A DNA stretch of 64,000 nt, from contig MEOF01000047.1 of NCBI GenBank assembly GCA_001769505.1, positions 19,479-83,478 of the forward strand, given 5' to 3'. A program made the position numbers and the translations under genes. The notes under the pieces are model-generated. The model was not told the origin of the DNA, ran no database searches, and saw nothing but the letters and a program-made list of their open reading frames with translations. Positions 18,586 through 26,496 of the stretch are shown in pieces (position 1 is the stretch's first letter; each line of letters starts with the position of its first letter). The stretch is from Bacteroidetes bacterium GWF2_33_38. Its GTDB lineage: Bacteria; Bacteroidota; Bacteroidia; Bacteroidales; GWF2-33-38.

Positions 18586-18594
18586 AAACAAAAC

Positions 18595-18619
18595 TACTGT
18601 ACTTAAAGGGATAAGTGCG
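18595..18619 (-). repeat. Right terminal inverted repeat of the IS1595 element
   Basis: Exact reverse complement of the left end at 16310-16334. The 8-bp target duplication TAAAAGTT follows at 18620-18627. Confidence 0.95.
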
Positions 18620-18801
18620 TAAAAGTTAATTAAAGTTGTTTAAAATGACTTTTAAAAATACGTTTAAAAATAAACTGTATTGTTGAAATTAAAGAATATT
18701 GTTATTTAATTGTTTGTAATAAACACATCATTTATTGCATTTTATATCAATAAAAATTGTTATTTTGTCAAATAGATACAAAAAAATTGTTAAAAAAAGT
18801 A

Positions 18802-18813
18802 AACCTATAGGTT
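18802..18813. promoter_or_regulatory. Candidate operator palindrome of the toxin-antitoxin-chaperone module
   Basis: AACCTATAGGTT is a perfect 12-bp palindrome that ends six bases before the toxin start codon. The position suits autorepression by the HTH antitoxin encoded next. The 190 bases upstream are very AT-rich and may hold the promoter. Confidence 0.5.
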
Positions 18814-18819
18814 GATTTT

Positions 18820-19356
18820 ATGAAAATCGTTCGTATATTCGCAGAGAAATTATTTTCATTTCATTTCGATGGAGAAACTGAAAATGAATTAGAACGAGTA
18901 TTAAACCTATGGAACGACACCAATTATTTATTCAAATTTGCAAAAAAAAATATTCCCAATATTGATTTAAGTAAATATATTCAAGATAGAATTGATGATG
19001 TTGAACAGATAAATAATATTATTGATGAAATTTCAAATAATGACCAAACAAATTTAAGTACATTTTTTGAGCCACTTAAAACAACAGATTTTGGATTAAA
19101 ATTATTAACTCTACAAAAAGGTAAAACAAGACAACAAAAAAGAAGTAATCATTTGCGAATTTACGCAATAAAAATTGATGAAAATTGCTATGTAATAACT
19201 GGTGGAGCAATTAAGTTAAGTCAAAAAATGCACGACCACCCAACGACATTAATTGAATATGAAAAGTTAGTTAAATGTCGAGAATTTTTAAGAGAAAATG
19301 GAGTTATTGACGATGAATCTTTTTTTGAACTAATAATAGAACTAAATGAACAATAA
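18820..19356 (+). CDS. Putative toxin of a toxin-antitoxin-chaperone (TAC) module, HigB/RelE-like
   Basis: This is a 178-residue protein. The N-terminal half is helical. The C-terminal half holds the segment LRIYAIKIDENCYVITGGAIK (about 108-128) followed by LTLIEYEKL-type helices, a pattern I associate with RelE/HigB-like mRNA interferases in Bacteroidota. Basic residues cluster at GKTRQQKRSNHLR (about 98-110), which could contact RNA. It overlaps the HTH gene by 11 bases and stands first in a toxin-antitoxin-chaperone order, as in HigB-HigA-SecB systems. The toxin role rests mainly on this context. A HigB-like fold would need a structure prediction to confirm. Confidence 0.65.
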   Translation: MKIVRIFAEKLFSFHFDGETENELERVLNLWNDTNYLFKFAKKNIPNIDLSKYIQDRIDDVEQINNIIDEISNNDQTNLSTFFEPLKTTDFGLKLLTLQKGKTRQQKRSNHLRIYAIKIDENCYVITGGAIKLSQKMHDHPTTLIEYEKLVKCREFLRENGVIDDESFFELIIELNEQ

Positions 19357-19813
19357 AGAAAAATTTTTAGCTTTAGTATCAAACGAAAAAACCGATACAC
19401 TTGCTAAAATCAAAGAAAGAGTAAAAAACATAGCAATGTTACGAGAATCTCAAACAATTGCTTTGAAAGTTTTATTGAAATTAGATGAGCTTGGTTGGTC
19501 TCAAAAAACATTGGCTGAAAAAATGGAAGTTAGCCCCCAACAAATAAGTAAAATTGTTAGTGGAAAAGAAAATTTAACCATTGATACACAAGTTAAACTT
19601 CAAAAATTGTTAGATATTCCAATTTTGGCTTCGTACTATGAAAATAATACAAGTCAGTATGTAGCAACAACAACAATTTCGTCAAAACGACTTGGTTATA
19701 AGCATCATCAACCTATTCAAAAAGAAAGCGAACCTGCGATTATAAATAACATAACAAGTTCTCTTCGGGTTTCATATAATAGTTTTAATCCCGAACAAAA
19801 AGAAGTAGCATAA
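19346..19813 (+). CDS. XRE-family HTH antitoxin with C-terminal extension
   Basis: The 155-residue protein has a standard helix-turn-helix core (GWSQKTLAEKMEVSPQQISK, then IVSGKENLTIDTQVKLQKLL; residues about 50-90). After it comes a 55-residue tail rich in Asn, Ser and Gln (from YYENNTSQYVATT to the end). In TAC systems such a tail is the chaperone-addiction segment that makes the antitoxin dependent on a SecB-like partner, and one is encoded directly downstream. It probably binds the palindrome at 18802-18813. Overlap with the toxin gene and one-base overlap with the chaperone gene point to tight co-translation. Confidence 0.78.
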   Translation: MNNKEKFLALVSNEKTDTLAKIKERVKNIAMLRESQTIALKVLLKLDELGWSQKTLAEKMEVSPQQISKIVSGKENLTIDTQVKLQKLLDIPILASYYENNTSQYVATTTISSKRLGYKHHQPIQKESEPAIINNITSSLRVSYNSFNPEQKEVA

Positions 19814-20253
19814 TGAATAAAAATAATGTAAAATTTGGGTTGCGAAAAATTTCAACCGTTCAATTTGCAACATTTGATTCTGTTGATATTAAAGAGGAAA
19901 CAATAAAGTTAAATGTTGGCTTTGGATATGGTTTAAATGCAGGTCAAAAAATATTAGGTTTACATACTCGATTTGAGTTTTTGTCGAACGAAACACCATT
20001 TATTATTTTAAATTGCGTTTGCGATTTTGAAATTGACTCTAAAACTTGGGATAGCTTTATAAATATTGTGTCTAACACCTTAACAATACCACACTCATTG
20101 GCGATTCATTTAGCAATGATTACCGTTGGAACTGCAAGAGGAATTTTGCATAGTAAAACAGAAAATACAAAATTTAACACGTATTTTTTACCAACAATTA
20201 ATGTTGCCGATTCTATTAAAACGAACATCGTTCTCGAATTACAAAAACAATAA
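19813..20253 (+). CDS. SecB-like chaperone of the toxin-antitoxin module
   Basis: The 146-residue protein is the length of SecB. Its strands resemble the SecB fold (FGLRKISTVQFATFDS, then an acidic strand and the conserved-looking FEFLSNETPFIILNCVCDF). It ends with a helix plus FLPTINVADSI near residue 130, which matches the position of the SecB segment LPPINFDALY. The preceding HLAMITVGTARGILHSKT corresponds to the SecB helix. In Mycobacterium tuberculosis TAC and in related systems such a protein protects the antitoxin. It starts on the last base of the antitoxin stop codon. Similarity is judged by eye, and a profile search would settle it. Confidence 0.68.
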   Translation: MNKNNVKFGLRKISTVQFATFDSVDIKEETIKLNVGFGYGLNAGQKILGLHTRFEFLSNETPFIILNCVCDFEIDSKTWDSFINIVSNTLTIPHSLAIHLAMITVGTARGILHSKTENTKFNTYFLPTINVADSIKTNIVLELQKQ

Positions 20254-20281
20254 ATATAAAATGTTTAAATTATAAAAATAC

Positions 20282-20327
20282 ACCTCCCTTACCTCTCAAT
20301 GAAGCACACTTGGGAGGTCTTTTTTTA
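20282..20327 (+). terminator. Intrinsic terminator after the TAC module
   Basis: ACCTCCC (20282-20288) and GGGAGGT (20312-20318) form a GC-rich stem with a 23-base loop and are followed by CTTTTTTT. It separates the TAC genes from hsdR, which starts 17 bases later, so hsdR must have read-through or its own start signal. Confidence 0.75.
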
Positions 20328-20343
20328 TTTTGAATAATTCATA

Positions 20344-23217
20344 ATGACATTTCAACCTGAAGCAACATTAGAAAATAATTTTGTAACTCAACTCGATAGT
20401 TTGGGTCATAAATTTGTTGCTATAACTTGCGAGGCGGAATTGTTGGCAAATTTAAAATCTCAACTCGAAAAACACAATCAAATACAAATTTCCGATAAAG
20501 AATTTGAAAAAATTCTCAATCATCTAAACAAAGGAAATGTATTTGAAAGAGCCAAAATTTTACGAGATAAAATGCACCTTTTGCGTGATAATGGAGAAAG
20601 CACATACATCGAATTTTTGAACAAAGAGCATTGGTGTCAAAATCAATTCCAAGTTACTCGCCAAGTATCAGTTGAGGGAAAGTATCTTAATCGCTACGAT
20701 GTTACAATTCTTATCAATGGTTTGCCGTTGGTTCACATCGAGTTAAAACGTAGAGGAGTAGAACTGAAAGAAGCCTTCAATCAAATAAATCGTTATCAAC
20801 GCCATTCGTTCAGTTCATCGCACGGATTGTTCAATTACGTTCAAATATTTATAATCAGTAACGGAGTAAACACTAAATATTACGCAAACAACAAAACTCA
20901 AACCTTTAAGCAAACCTTCTATTGGGCAGATGTTGAGAACAGTAAAATTACCAATCTCGAACAATTTGCATCAGTATTTTTAGAACCTTGCCACGTTTCA
21001 AAAATGATTTGTCAATACATTGTTCTGTCAGAAGTAGATAAAATTTTGATGGTGCTTCGTCCGTATCAATATTATGCAACCGAAGCAATAATTGAACGAG
21101 TTAAACACAGCCGAAAGAATGGCTACATTTGGCATACAACAGGTTCGGGCAAAACATTAACATCGTTCAAAGCAAGTCAAATTTTGAAAGATTTGCCAAA
21201 AGTTCACAAAGTTGTTTTTGTTGTTGACCGTAAAGATTTAGATTATCAAACCACAAAAGAATTTAATAGTTTCTCGAAAGGAAGTGTTGATGGAACTGAT
21301 AATACTCAAACATTGGTAAATCAACTTTCTGACGATACAAAACTAATTGTAACAACCATTCAAAAACTGAATACTGCAATAAGCAAAAAAAAGTATTTGT
21401 CAAAAATGGAGCAGTATAGACAAGGCAGTGCCTTGTCTCCACGAATAATATTCATTTTCGATGAGTGCCACCGTTCGCAATTTGGCGAAACTCACAATAG
21501 AATTAAATCATTTTTCAAAAACCCACAAATGTTTGGCTTTACAGGAACGCCAATATTTGCCGAAAACGCTGTGAAAAATGAATTAGGAATGCGAACAACC
21601 AAAGAACTTTTCGACGAATGTTTGCACAAATATGTAATTACCGATGCAATCAGAGATGATAATGTTTTGAAGTTTTCAATCGAATATGTTGGTCGTTATC
21701 GCCGTAAAGACAAGGCAAGCCTTGTCTCCTTACCAAGCGAAATTGATATTGAAGTTGAAGATATTGATAAAGAAGAATTGCTAACATCTCCTGAGCGATG
21801 CGGAAAAATTGCCGATTACATAATTGCAAATCACAGTCGCAAAACTCACGGAAAAGAATTTACAGCAATGTTCTGTGTTAGTAGTGTTGATGCACTTATC
21901 CAATATTATAACATTTTTAAAAAGAAAAAAGAAAACGGAGAACATAAATTGAAAATTGCAACCATTTTTAGTTACAACTCCAACGAAGATGATAAAGATG
22001 CAACAGGATTTATTCCTGATGATTTAGATATGGTTGCAGAACCACAAGCCGAATATGGTTTGCACCAACATAGCCGTGAAAGTTTAGACGATTTTATTGA
22101 AGATTACAACCAAATGTTCAATACCAAATTCTCGACCAAAGACAGTCAATCGTTCTATAATTATTACAACGACATTGCAAAAATGGTTAAGAACAAACAA
22201 GTTGATATGCTTTTGGTTGTAAATATGTTTTTAACAGGCTTTGACAGCAAATTTCTCAATACGTTGTATGTTGACAAGAATTTAAAATATCACGGCTTAA
22301 TTCAAGCCTTTTCACGCACAAATAGAATTGTAAACGAACAAAAATCGCAAGGAAATATTGTTTGTTTCCGAAATTTAAAACAAAACACCGACGATGCAAT
22401 TGCATTGTTTTCAAACAAAGATGCAAAAGATGTAATTTTAATGCAACCGCTCGAAGATTACATCGACAAGTTTAATGAAGCATTACAAAAATTAAAAGAA
22501 ATTACGCCTTCCGTTGATAGCGTTAACAACTTGCCAAGCGAAACCGAAGAATTTGAATTTGTAAAGGCTTTTCGTGAATTGATGCGTTTAAAAAATACGC
22601 TTACAACATTCTCCGATTTCACTTTCGATGCTTTGGAAATGGAAGAACAGGAGTTTGAAGATTACAAAAGTAAATATCTTGATATTCACGATAAAGTTCG
22701 CAAAGTAAAAGAAAAAGTTTCAATTCTTGATGATGTTGATTTTGAATTAGAACTTATTCATCGTGATGAAGTAAATGTTGCTTACATATTGAATTTGCTT
22801 ATCAAAATGAAATTGGCAAATCCTGAAGAAAAAGACACTAAACGAAAAGAAATAAGCGACTTATTATCGGGCGAAGCACAGTTAAGGAGCAAACGAGAAC
22901 TGATTGAAAAATTCATCGAAGAGAACCTTTTACACATAACTGAAATTGAAAATGTTCCCGAAGAATTTGAAAAGTTTTGGGGCGAAGAACGCAAAAATGC
23001 TTTAATCAAACTTAGTGAAGAAGAAAATCTCGTTCCTGAAAAATTACAATCTATTATCGACAACTATCTGTTTACCGAACGCAAACCACTAAACGATGAA
23101 ATTGTAGATTCTCTAAAATCTAAACCCAAAATTCTTGAACGAAAAAACATCGTTGAAAGAATAATTGATAAAATAGTGAATTTTGTCGATACTTTTGTTG
23201 AGGGAATGGCGGGGTGA
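20344..23217 (+). CDS. hsdR: Type I restriction enzyme, restriction and translocation subunit HsdR
   Basis: HsdR cuts unmodified DNA after ATP-driven translocation. The 957-residue protein shows the N-terminal nuclease motif (LNRYDVTILINGLPLVHIELKRRG, with Asp and Glu-x-Lys near residues 120-138). The helicase Walker A is HTTGSGKTLTSF (about 263), the DEAD-box is DECHRSQFGE (about 373), and a later helicase motif is RTNRIVNEQKSQG near 658. A C-terminal helical domain follows. Two REP-like palindromes are inserted in frame at about residues 357-367 (YRQGSALSP) and 454-463 (RRKDKASLVSL). Both sit in surface-loop-like positions next to helicase motifs, and the frame remains open throughout. It is separated from hsdM and hsdS by more than 5 kb of inserted genes. 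Confidence 0.95.
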   Translation: MTFQPEATLENNFVTQLDSLGHKFVAITCEAELLANLKSQLEKHNQIQISDKEFEKILNHLNKGNVFERAKILRDKMHLLRDNGESTYIEFLNKEHWCQNQFQVTRQVSVEGKYLNRYDVTILINGLPLVHIELKRRGVELKEAFNQINRYQRHSFSSSHGLFNYVQIFIISNGVNTKYYANNKTQTFKQTFYWADVENSKITNLEQFASVFLEPCHVSKMICQYIVLSEVDKILMVLRPYQYYATEAIIERVKHSRKNGYIWHTTGSGKTLTSFKASQILKDLPKVHKVVFVVDRKDLDYQTTKEFNSFSKGSVDGTDNTQTLVNQLSDDTKLIVTTIQKLNTAISKKKYLSKMEQYRQGSALSPRIIFIFDECHRSQFGETHNRIKSFFKNPQMFGFTGTPIFAENAVKNELGMRTTKELFDECLHKYVITDAIRDDNVLKFSIEYVGRYRRKDKASLVSLPSEIDIEVEDIDKEELLTSPERCGKIADYIIANHSRKTHGKEFTAMFCVSSVDALIQYYNIFKKKKENGEHKLKIATIFSYNSNEDDKDATGFIPDDLDMVAEPQAEYGLHQHSRESLDDFIEDYNQMFNTKFSTKDSQSFYNYYNDIAKMVKNKQVDMLLVVNMFLTGFDSKFLNTLYVDKNLKYHGLIQAFSRTNRIVNEQKSQGNIVCFRNLKQNTDDAIALFSNKDAKDVILMQPLEDYIDKFNEALQKLKEITPSVDSVNNLPSETEEFEFVKAFRELMRLKNTLTTFSDFTFDALEMEEQEFEDYKSKYLDIHDKVRKVKEKVSILDDVDFELELIHRDEVNVAYILNLLIKMKLANPEEKDTKRKEISDLLSGEAQLRSKRELIEKFIEENLLHITEIENVPEEFEKFWGEERKNALIKLSEEENLVPEKLQSIIDNYLFTERKPLNDEIVDSLKSKPKILERKNIVERIIDKIVNFVDTFVEGMAG
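21414..21442. repeat. REP-like palindrome copy 4, inside hsdR
   Basis: A 29-bp variant of the palindrome: GTATAGACAAGGC, then an AGT centre, then GCCTTGTCTCCAC. It is in frame and read as YRQGSALSP, immediately before the DEAD-box strand RIIFIFDECH. Confidence 0.85.
21704..21733. repeat. REP-like palindrome copy 5, inside hsdR
   Basis: A 30-bp variant: GTAAAGACAAGGC, an AA centre, then GCCTTGTCTCCTTAC. It is in frame and encodes RKDKASLVSL between VGRYR and SEIDIEVEDI, where other HsdR proteins run through directly as far as I recall. Confidence 0.85.
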
Positions 23218-23230
23218 TTTTGTTGTGAAA

Positions 23231-23262
23231 AAAAACAGCTAAATCAATGTAGCTGTTTTTTT
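23231..23262 (+). terminator. Intrinsic terminator after hsdR
   Basis: AAAAACAGCT (23231-23240) pairs with AGCTGTTTTT (23251-23260) around a ten-base loop and runs into further Ts. It starts 14 bases after the hsdR stop and closes the island. Confidence 0.8.
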
Positions 23263-23301
23263 GTGAAAAGGAGAATCATTTTCTATACATCTTTAAAACA
23301 A

Positions 23302-23336
23302 AAAACCACTGAACACGTTGTATATTCAGTGGTTTT
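23302..23336 (-). terminator. Hairpin downstream of tRNA-Ser
   Basis: AAAACCACTGAA (23302-23313) pairs perfectly with TTCAGTGGTTTT (23325-23336) around an 11-base loop. On the minus strand a T-rich run follows, so it can terminate the tRNA transcript. The symmetry also allows plus-strand use. Confidence 0.75.
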
Positions 23337-23359
23337 CATTATTTTGCCTTTTGACTATG

Positions 23360-23447
<88 letters not shown>

Positions 23448-23546
23448 AAACAGATATACAAACCTACGCAAAATAATTTAAGTACACATAGTCATTCTGT
23501 TTAAAAAAGAAAAATATTTAAGATTCGATTAGAGAAAAAAAACGAT

Positions 23547-23554
23547 TATTTTTG
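23547..23554 (+). promoter_or_regulatory. Candidate Bacteroidota -7 promoter element for the 23584 gene
   Basis: TATTTTTG fits the TAnnTTTG consensus of the main Bacteroidota sigma factor and lies 29 bases before the start codon. A clear -33 TTG was not seen. Confidence 0.4.
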
Positions 23555-23583
23555 CTTTTCAAAAATCTTAAAAAAAACAAGCT

Positions 23584-24165
23584 ATGAGTTTTACTAGCCC
23601 CGACACATTTACGTATATTGTATTGCCTATTTTAATATTTTTTGCTCGAATTTTAGATGTTTCTGTCGGCACACTAAGAATAATTTTTGTGTCGAAAGGT
23701 AAAAAATATATTGCCCCTTTGCTTGGTTTCATCGAAGTGTTTGTTTGGATTCTGGTTATCGGTCAAATAATGGAAAATGCCGATAATATTATTTGCTACA
23801 TCGCTTATGCAGCTGGATTTGCAACTGGAAATTATGTGGGAATGATTTTGGAAGAAAAAATTGCATTAGGAAATGTGATTATTCGCATAATTACCCAAAA
23901 AGACGCATCGGAACTTATAATCGCAATGAACAATCAAAATTATGGAGTTACAAGTGTTGAAGCAATCGGAAGCAAAGGAGGAGTTCATATTCTTTATACA
24001 GTTATTAAGCGATCGGCAATCAACGATGTTGTTGAAATAATTCAACAGCTTAATCCAAAAGCCTTTTATACTATTGAAGATGTTCGATTTGTAAGCGAAG
24101 GTATTTTCCCAAACAATAAGCCATCATGGTCAATTCTTAACCCTCATCGTCGAAAAGGAAAATAA
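23584..24165 (+). CDS. DUF5698/DUF2179 (UPF0316-like) membrane protein
   Basis: The 193-residue protein has three membrane helices: YIVLPILIFFARILDVSVG, then about residues 40-60 with GFIEVFVWILVIGQI, then ICYIAYAAGFATGNYVGMIL. After them comes a cytoplasmic DUF2179 domain (IIRIITQKDASELIIAMNNQ to the end, with TIEDVRFVSEG). DVSVGTLRIIFVSKGKK after the first helix is characteristic of UPF0316. The role is unknown. The DUF2179 domain is shared with YitT-type proteins and may bind a small ligand. It stands alone between two minus-strand tRNA genes. Confidence 0.88.
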   Translation: MSFTSPDTFTYIVLPILIFFARILDVSVGTLRIIFVSKGKKYIAPLLGFIEVFVWILVIGQIMENADNIICYIAYAAGFATGNYVGMILEEKIALGNVIIRIITQKDASELIIAMNNQNYGVTSVEAIGSKGGVHILYTVIKRSAINDVVEIIQQLNPKAFYTIEDVRFVSEGIFPNNKPSWSILNPHRRKGK

Positions 24166-24223
24166 TATTCGCATTTATCAAACTCTTTTTTGTTGGCTAA
24201 ATGTTGCACAAATGACAAAATAA

Positions 24224-24254
24224 AAACCGCTAACATTTTGAATATTAGCGGTTT
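24224..24254 (-). terminator. Hairpin downstream of tRNA-Gln
   Basis: AAACCGCTAA (24224-24233) pairs exactly with TTAGCGGTTT (24245-24254) around an 11-base loop. On the plus strand TAATTTTTTATTTT follows, so it can also terminate the 23584 gene. On the minus strand it lies 15 bases past the tRNA. Confidence 0.75.
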
Positions 24255-24268
24255 AATTTTTTATTTTG

Positions 24269-24340
24269 TTGACCGACAAGGACTCGAACCTTGAATGACA
24301 GAACCAAAAACTGTAGTGTTGCCAATTACACCATCGGTCA
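24269..24340 (-). tRNA. tRNA-Gln (TTG)
   Basis: On the minus strand the acceptor stem is TGACCGA/TCGGTCA, the anticodon loop is TTTTGGT with anticodon TTG, and the T arm is CAAGGTTCGAGTCCTTG. It is 72 bases long with discriminator A. The U1-A72 acceptor end is typical of glutamine tRNAs. Confidence 0.94.
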
Positions 24341-24438
24341 ATTCGATGGCAAAAGTAACAAAAAATATTTTATCACAACAATTTTATAATAAAAAAATAT
24401 TCGTGTCGATATAAGAACAATATATTTTCACAATTTTT

Positions 24439-24446
24439 TATCTTTG
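24439..24446 (+). promoter_or_regulatory. Candidate -7 promoter element for the peptidase/dxr/rseP genes
   Basis: TATCTTTG matches TAnnTTTG exactly and lies 16 bases before the ATG at 24463, which gives a very short leader. No convincing -33 element. Confidence 0.45.
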
Positions 24447-24462
24447 TCGTGATTTGAAAATT

Positions 24463-25329
24463 ATGGCAGAAAAAAAGAAAGAAACATTTTTCACAAGGCT
24501 AAAATATAAGTATCGCCTAATTCTATACAACGACAATACTTACGAAGAAGTTTTGAATTATCGATTGTCGCGACTAAATGTATTGAATTTTACAATCATT
24601 TTTTCGATACTTATGATTTTACTCACAACTTTTGTCATTGCATTTACTCCTTTGCGTAAGCTTATTCCGGGATATCCAAATTCTTCAACACAACGAGCCA
24701 TTATTCGAAATGCCATTTTAGTCGATTCGCTCGAATACGAACTAAATTTAAGAGATGGTTATTTGCAAAATCTCAAAAGTATAATCGAAGGCGAGTTGCC
24801 CAAAACTCATCAAGTTCAATCTGACACAAGCATTCGGTACGCTGATATAAAATTTACAGTGTCAAAAGAAGATTCTATACTACGAGCTCAAGTAGAAGAA
24901 GAAGAAAAGCTAAATCTTTCGTTAAATAATAAAAGTTCAAATACAAACGAACAAATTTATAATCTTCAATTTTTCCCTCCTGTTAAAGGAATGATTACAA
25001 ACACATTCAATCCAAACGAAAATCATAATGGTACCGACATTGTTGCTTCGCCAAACGAAGTAGTAAAATCCGTTCTAGACGGAACGGTTACGCTAGTTAC
25101 GTGGTCGCCAAACACCGGAAATATTATTCATATTCAGCATAGACACAATTTGGTTTCTATTTATAAACATGTTGCTGAAATTTTGAAAAAAGAAGGTCAA
25201 AAAGTAAAGGCCGGAGATGCTATCGCAGTTTTTGGAAATACGGGAGAATATTCATCGGGACCACATTTACATTTTGAACTTTGGCACAACGGAAAGCCCG
25301 TCAACCCCGAAGATTATATTGCATTTTAA
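24463..25329 (+). CDS. M23 family metallopeptidase (LytM-like), membrane-anchored
   Basis: The 288-residue protein has one membrane helix (about 37-60, NFTIIFSILMILLTTFVIAF), a helical linker and a C-terminal M23 domain. The zinc motif HNGTDIVASPNEVVKSVLDG (about 186) and HLHFELWHNGKPVNPEDYI (about 266) carry the His/Asp and His-x-His ligands. Such enzymes cut peptidoglycan cross-bridges or regulate other hydrolases in the periplasm. I start it at 24463 rather than at an in-frame ATG three codons earlier because the -7 motif lies only a few bases further up. dxr starts three bases after its stop. Confidence 0.93.
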   Translation: MAEKKKETFFTRLKYKYRLILYNDNTYEEVLNYRLSRLNVLNFTIIFSILMILLTTFVIAFTPLRKLIPGYPNSSTQRAIIRNAILVDSLEYELNLRDGYLQNLKSIIEGELPKTHQVQSDTSIRYADIKFTVSKEDSILRAQVEEEEKLNLSLNNKSSNTNEQIYNLQFFPPVKGMITNTFNPNENHNGTDIVASPNEVVKSVLDGTVTLVTWSPNTGNIIHIQHRHNLVSIYKHVAEILKKEGQKVKAGDAIAVFGNTGEYSSGPHLHFELWHNGKPVNPEDYIAF

Positions 25330-25331
25330 CC

Positions 25332-26486
25332 ATGAAAAAACGAATAGCAATATTAGGCTCAACAGGCTCAATTGGGGTTCAATCGCTTGAAGTAATTGAA
25401 AAGAATCTAGAGCTATTTTCCGTAGAAGTTCTTACGGCAAATAACAATAGCGAACTTCTTATAAAACAAGCCATAAAATTTGAACCGAATGTTGTTGTAA
25501 TTGCAAACGAAGAGAAATACAAGGAGGTATCGTCAGCTCTTGCAAAATTTCCAATAAAAGTATATTCAGGAGAAAATTCCATTCAGCAAGTTGTCGAAAT
25601 GGACACAATTGATATAGTAATTACGGCAATGGTTGGATTTTCAGGCTTAAAGCCAACGATAAACGCTATAAAATCGAAAAAAAATATTGCCCTTGCCAAT
25701 AAAGAAACCTTAGTAGTCGCCGGAGAACTCATAAAAAATTTATGTGTCGCTAACAAAGTAAGCATTGTCCCTGTTGACTCAGAGCATTCAGCAATATTTC
25801 AATGTTTGGTCGGAGAACAATATAATCTGGTAGAAAAAATTTATTTAACCGCTTCGGGCGGACCATTTAGAGAAAAAGACTATAATTTTTTGAAATCTGT
25901 AAAAAAAGAACAAGCCCTAAAACACCCCAATTGGAATATGGGAAACAAAGTAACAATTGATTCTTCTTCGCTTATGAATAAAGGACTTGAAGCTATTGAA
26001 GCCAAATGGTTATTTAATTTGAAGCCCGAACAAATTGAAGTGATTGTTCACCCACAATCCATTATTCATTCAATGGTGCAATTTGAAGATGGTTCTATCA
26101 AAGCCCAAATGGGATTGCCCGACATGCGATTGCCGATTCAATATGCTCTTTCATTTCCCGATAGAATATTTTCACATTTCGAACGTTTCGATTTTATGAA
26201 ATATCCGACACTTTCGTTTTCAAAACCCAATACAGATTTGTTTCGAAATTTAGCTCTCGCTTATTTTGCCATGAAAAAAGGAGGAAATATGCCTTGTATA
26301 TTAAATGCGGCAAACGAAATTGTTGTGGAAGCTTTTTTACAAGACAAAATCGGATTTTTAGAAATGCCTGAAGTAATCGAAAAAACAATGAATAAAATTA
26401 ATTTTATTAAAAATCCAAGTCTAGACGATTATATAGAAACAAATAAAGAAGCACGAGACGTTACAAAAAAAATGATAAAAAAATAA
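25332..26486 (+). CDS. dxr: 1-deoxy-D-xylulose 5-phosphate reductoisomerase
   Basis: Dxr converts deoxyxylulose phosphate to methylerythritol phosphate with NADPH, the committing step of the MEP isoprenoid pathway. The 384-residue length is normal. Visible signatures are the NADPH motif GSTGSIGVQSLEVI at the N-terminus, ALANKETLVVAGEL near 120, the metal-binding VDSEHSAIFQ (about 148), and SGGPF plus the Lys/Asn/Glu cluster DSSSLMNKGLEAIEA near 216. The ATG at 25332 is chosen because a longer frame runs inside the peptidase gene. Confidence 0.97.
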   Translation: MKKRIAILGSTGSIGVQSLEVIEKNLELFSVEVLTANNNSELLIKQAIKFEPNVVVIANEEKYKEVSSALAKFPIKVYSGENSIQQVVEMDTIDIVITAMVGFSGLKPTINAIKSKKNIALANKETLVVAGELIKNLCVANKVSIVPVDSEHSAIFQCLVGEQYNLVEKIYLTASGGPFREKDYNFLKSVKKEQALKHPNWNMGNKVTIDSSSLMNKGLEAIEAKWLFNLKPEQIEVIVHPQSIIHSMVQFEDGSIKAQMGLPDMRLPIQYALSFPDRIFSHFERFDFMKYPTLSFSKPNTDLFRNLALAYFAMKKGGNMPCILNAANEIVVEAFLQDKIGFLEMPEVIEKTMNKINFIKNPSLDDYIETNKEARDVTKKMIKK

Positions 26487-26496
26487 AAAAACATTC

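Larger units (their letters stand above)
16310..18619 (+). mobile_element. Complete IS1595-family insertion element with three passenger ORFs
   Basis: The ends are perfect 25-bp inverted repeats beginning CGCACTTATCCCTTTAAG (16310-16334, and its reverse complement at 18595-18619). They are flanked by an exact 8-bp direct repeat TAAAAGTT (16302-16309 and 18620-18627), the target-site duplication length expected for IS1595. Inside are an ISXO2-like transposase and three small ORFs that are not transposition genes: one minus-strand ORF and one plus-strand ORF upstream of it, and one plus-strand membrane protein downstream. At 2310 bp it is longer than a transposase-only element would need. Perfect ends and target duplication suggest recent insertion. 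It landed between the 15629 gene and the toxin module without breaking a gene. Confidence 0.93.

Noticed and set aside
11310..23217. CRISPR array formed by the palindromic repeats
   Set aside because: The copies are irregularly spaced over more than 8 kb, lie inside genes, and there are no cas genes.
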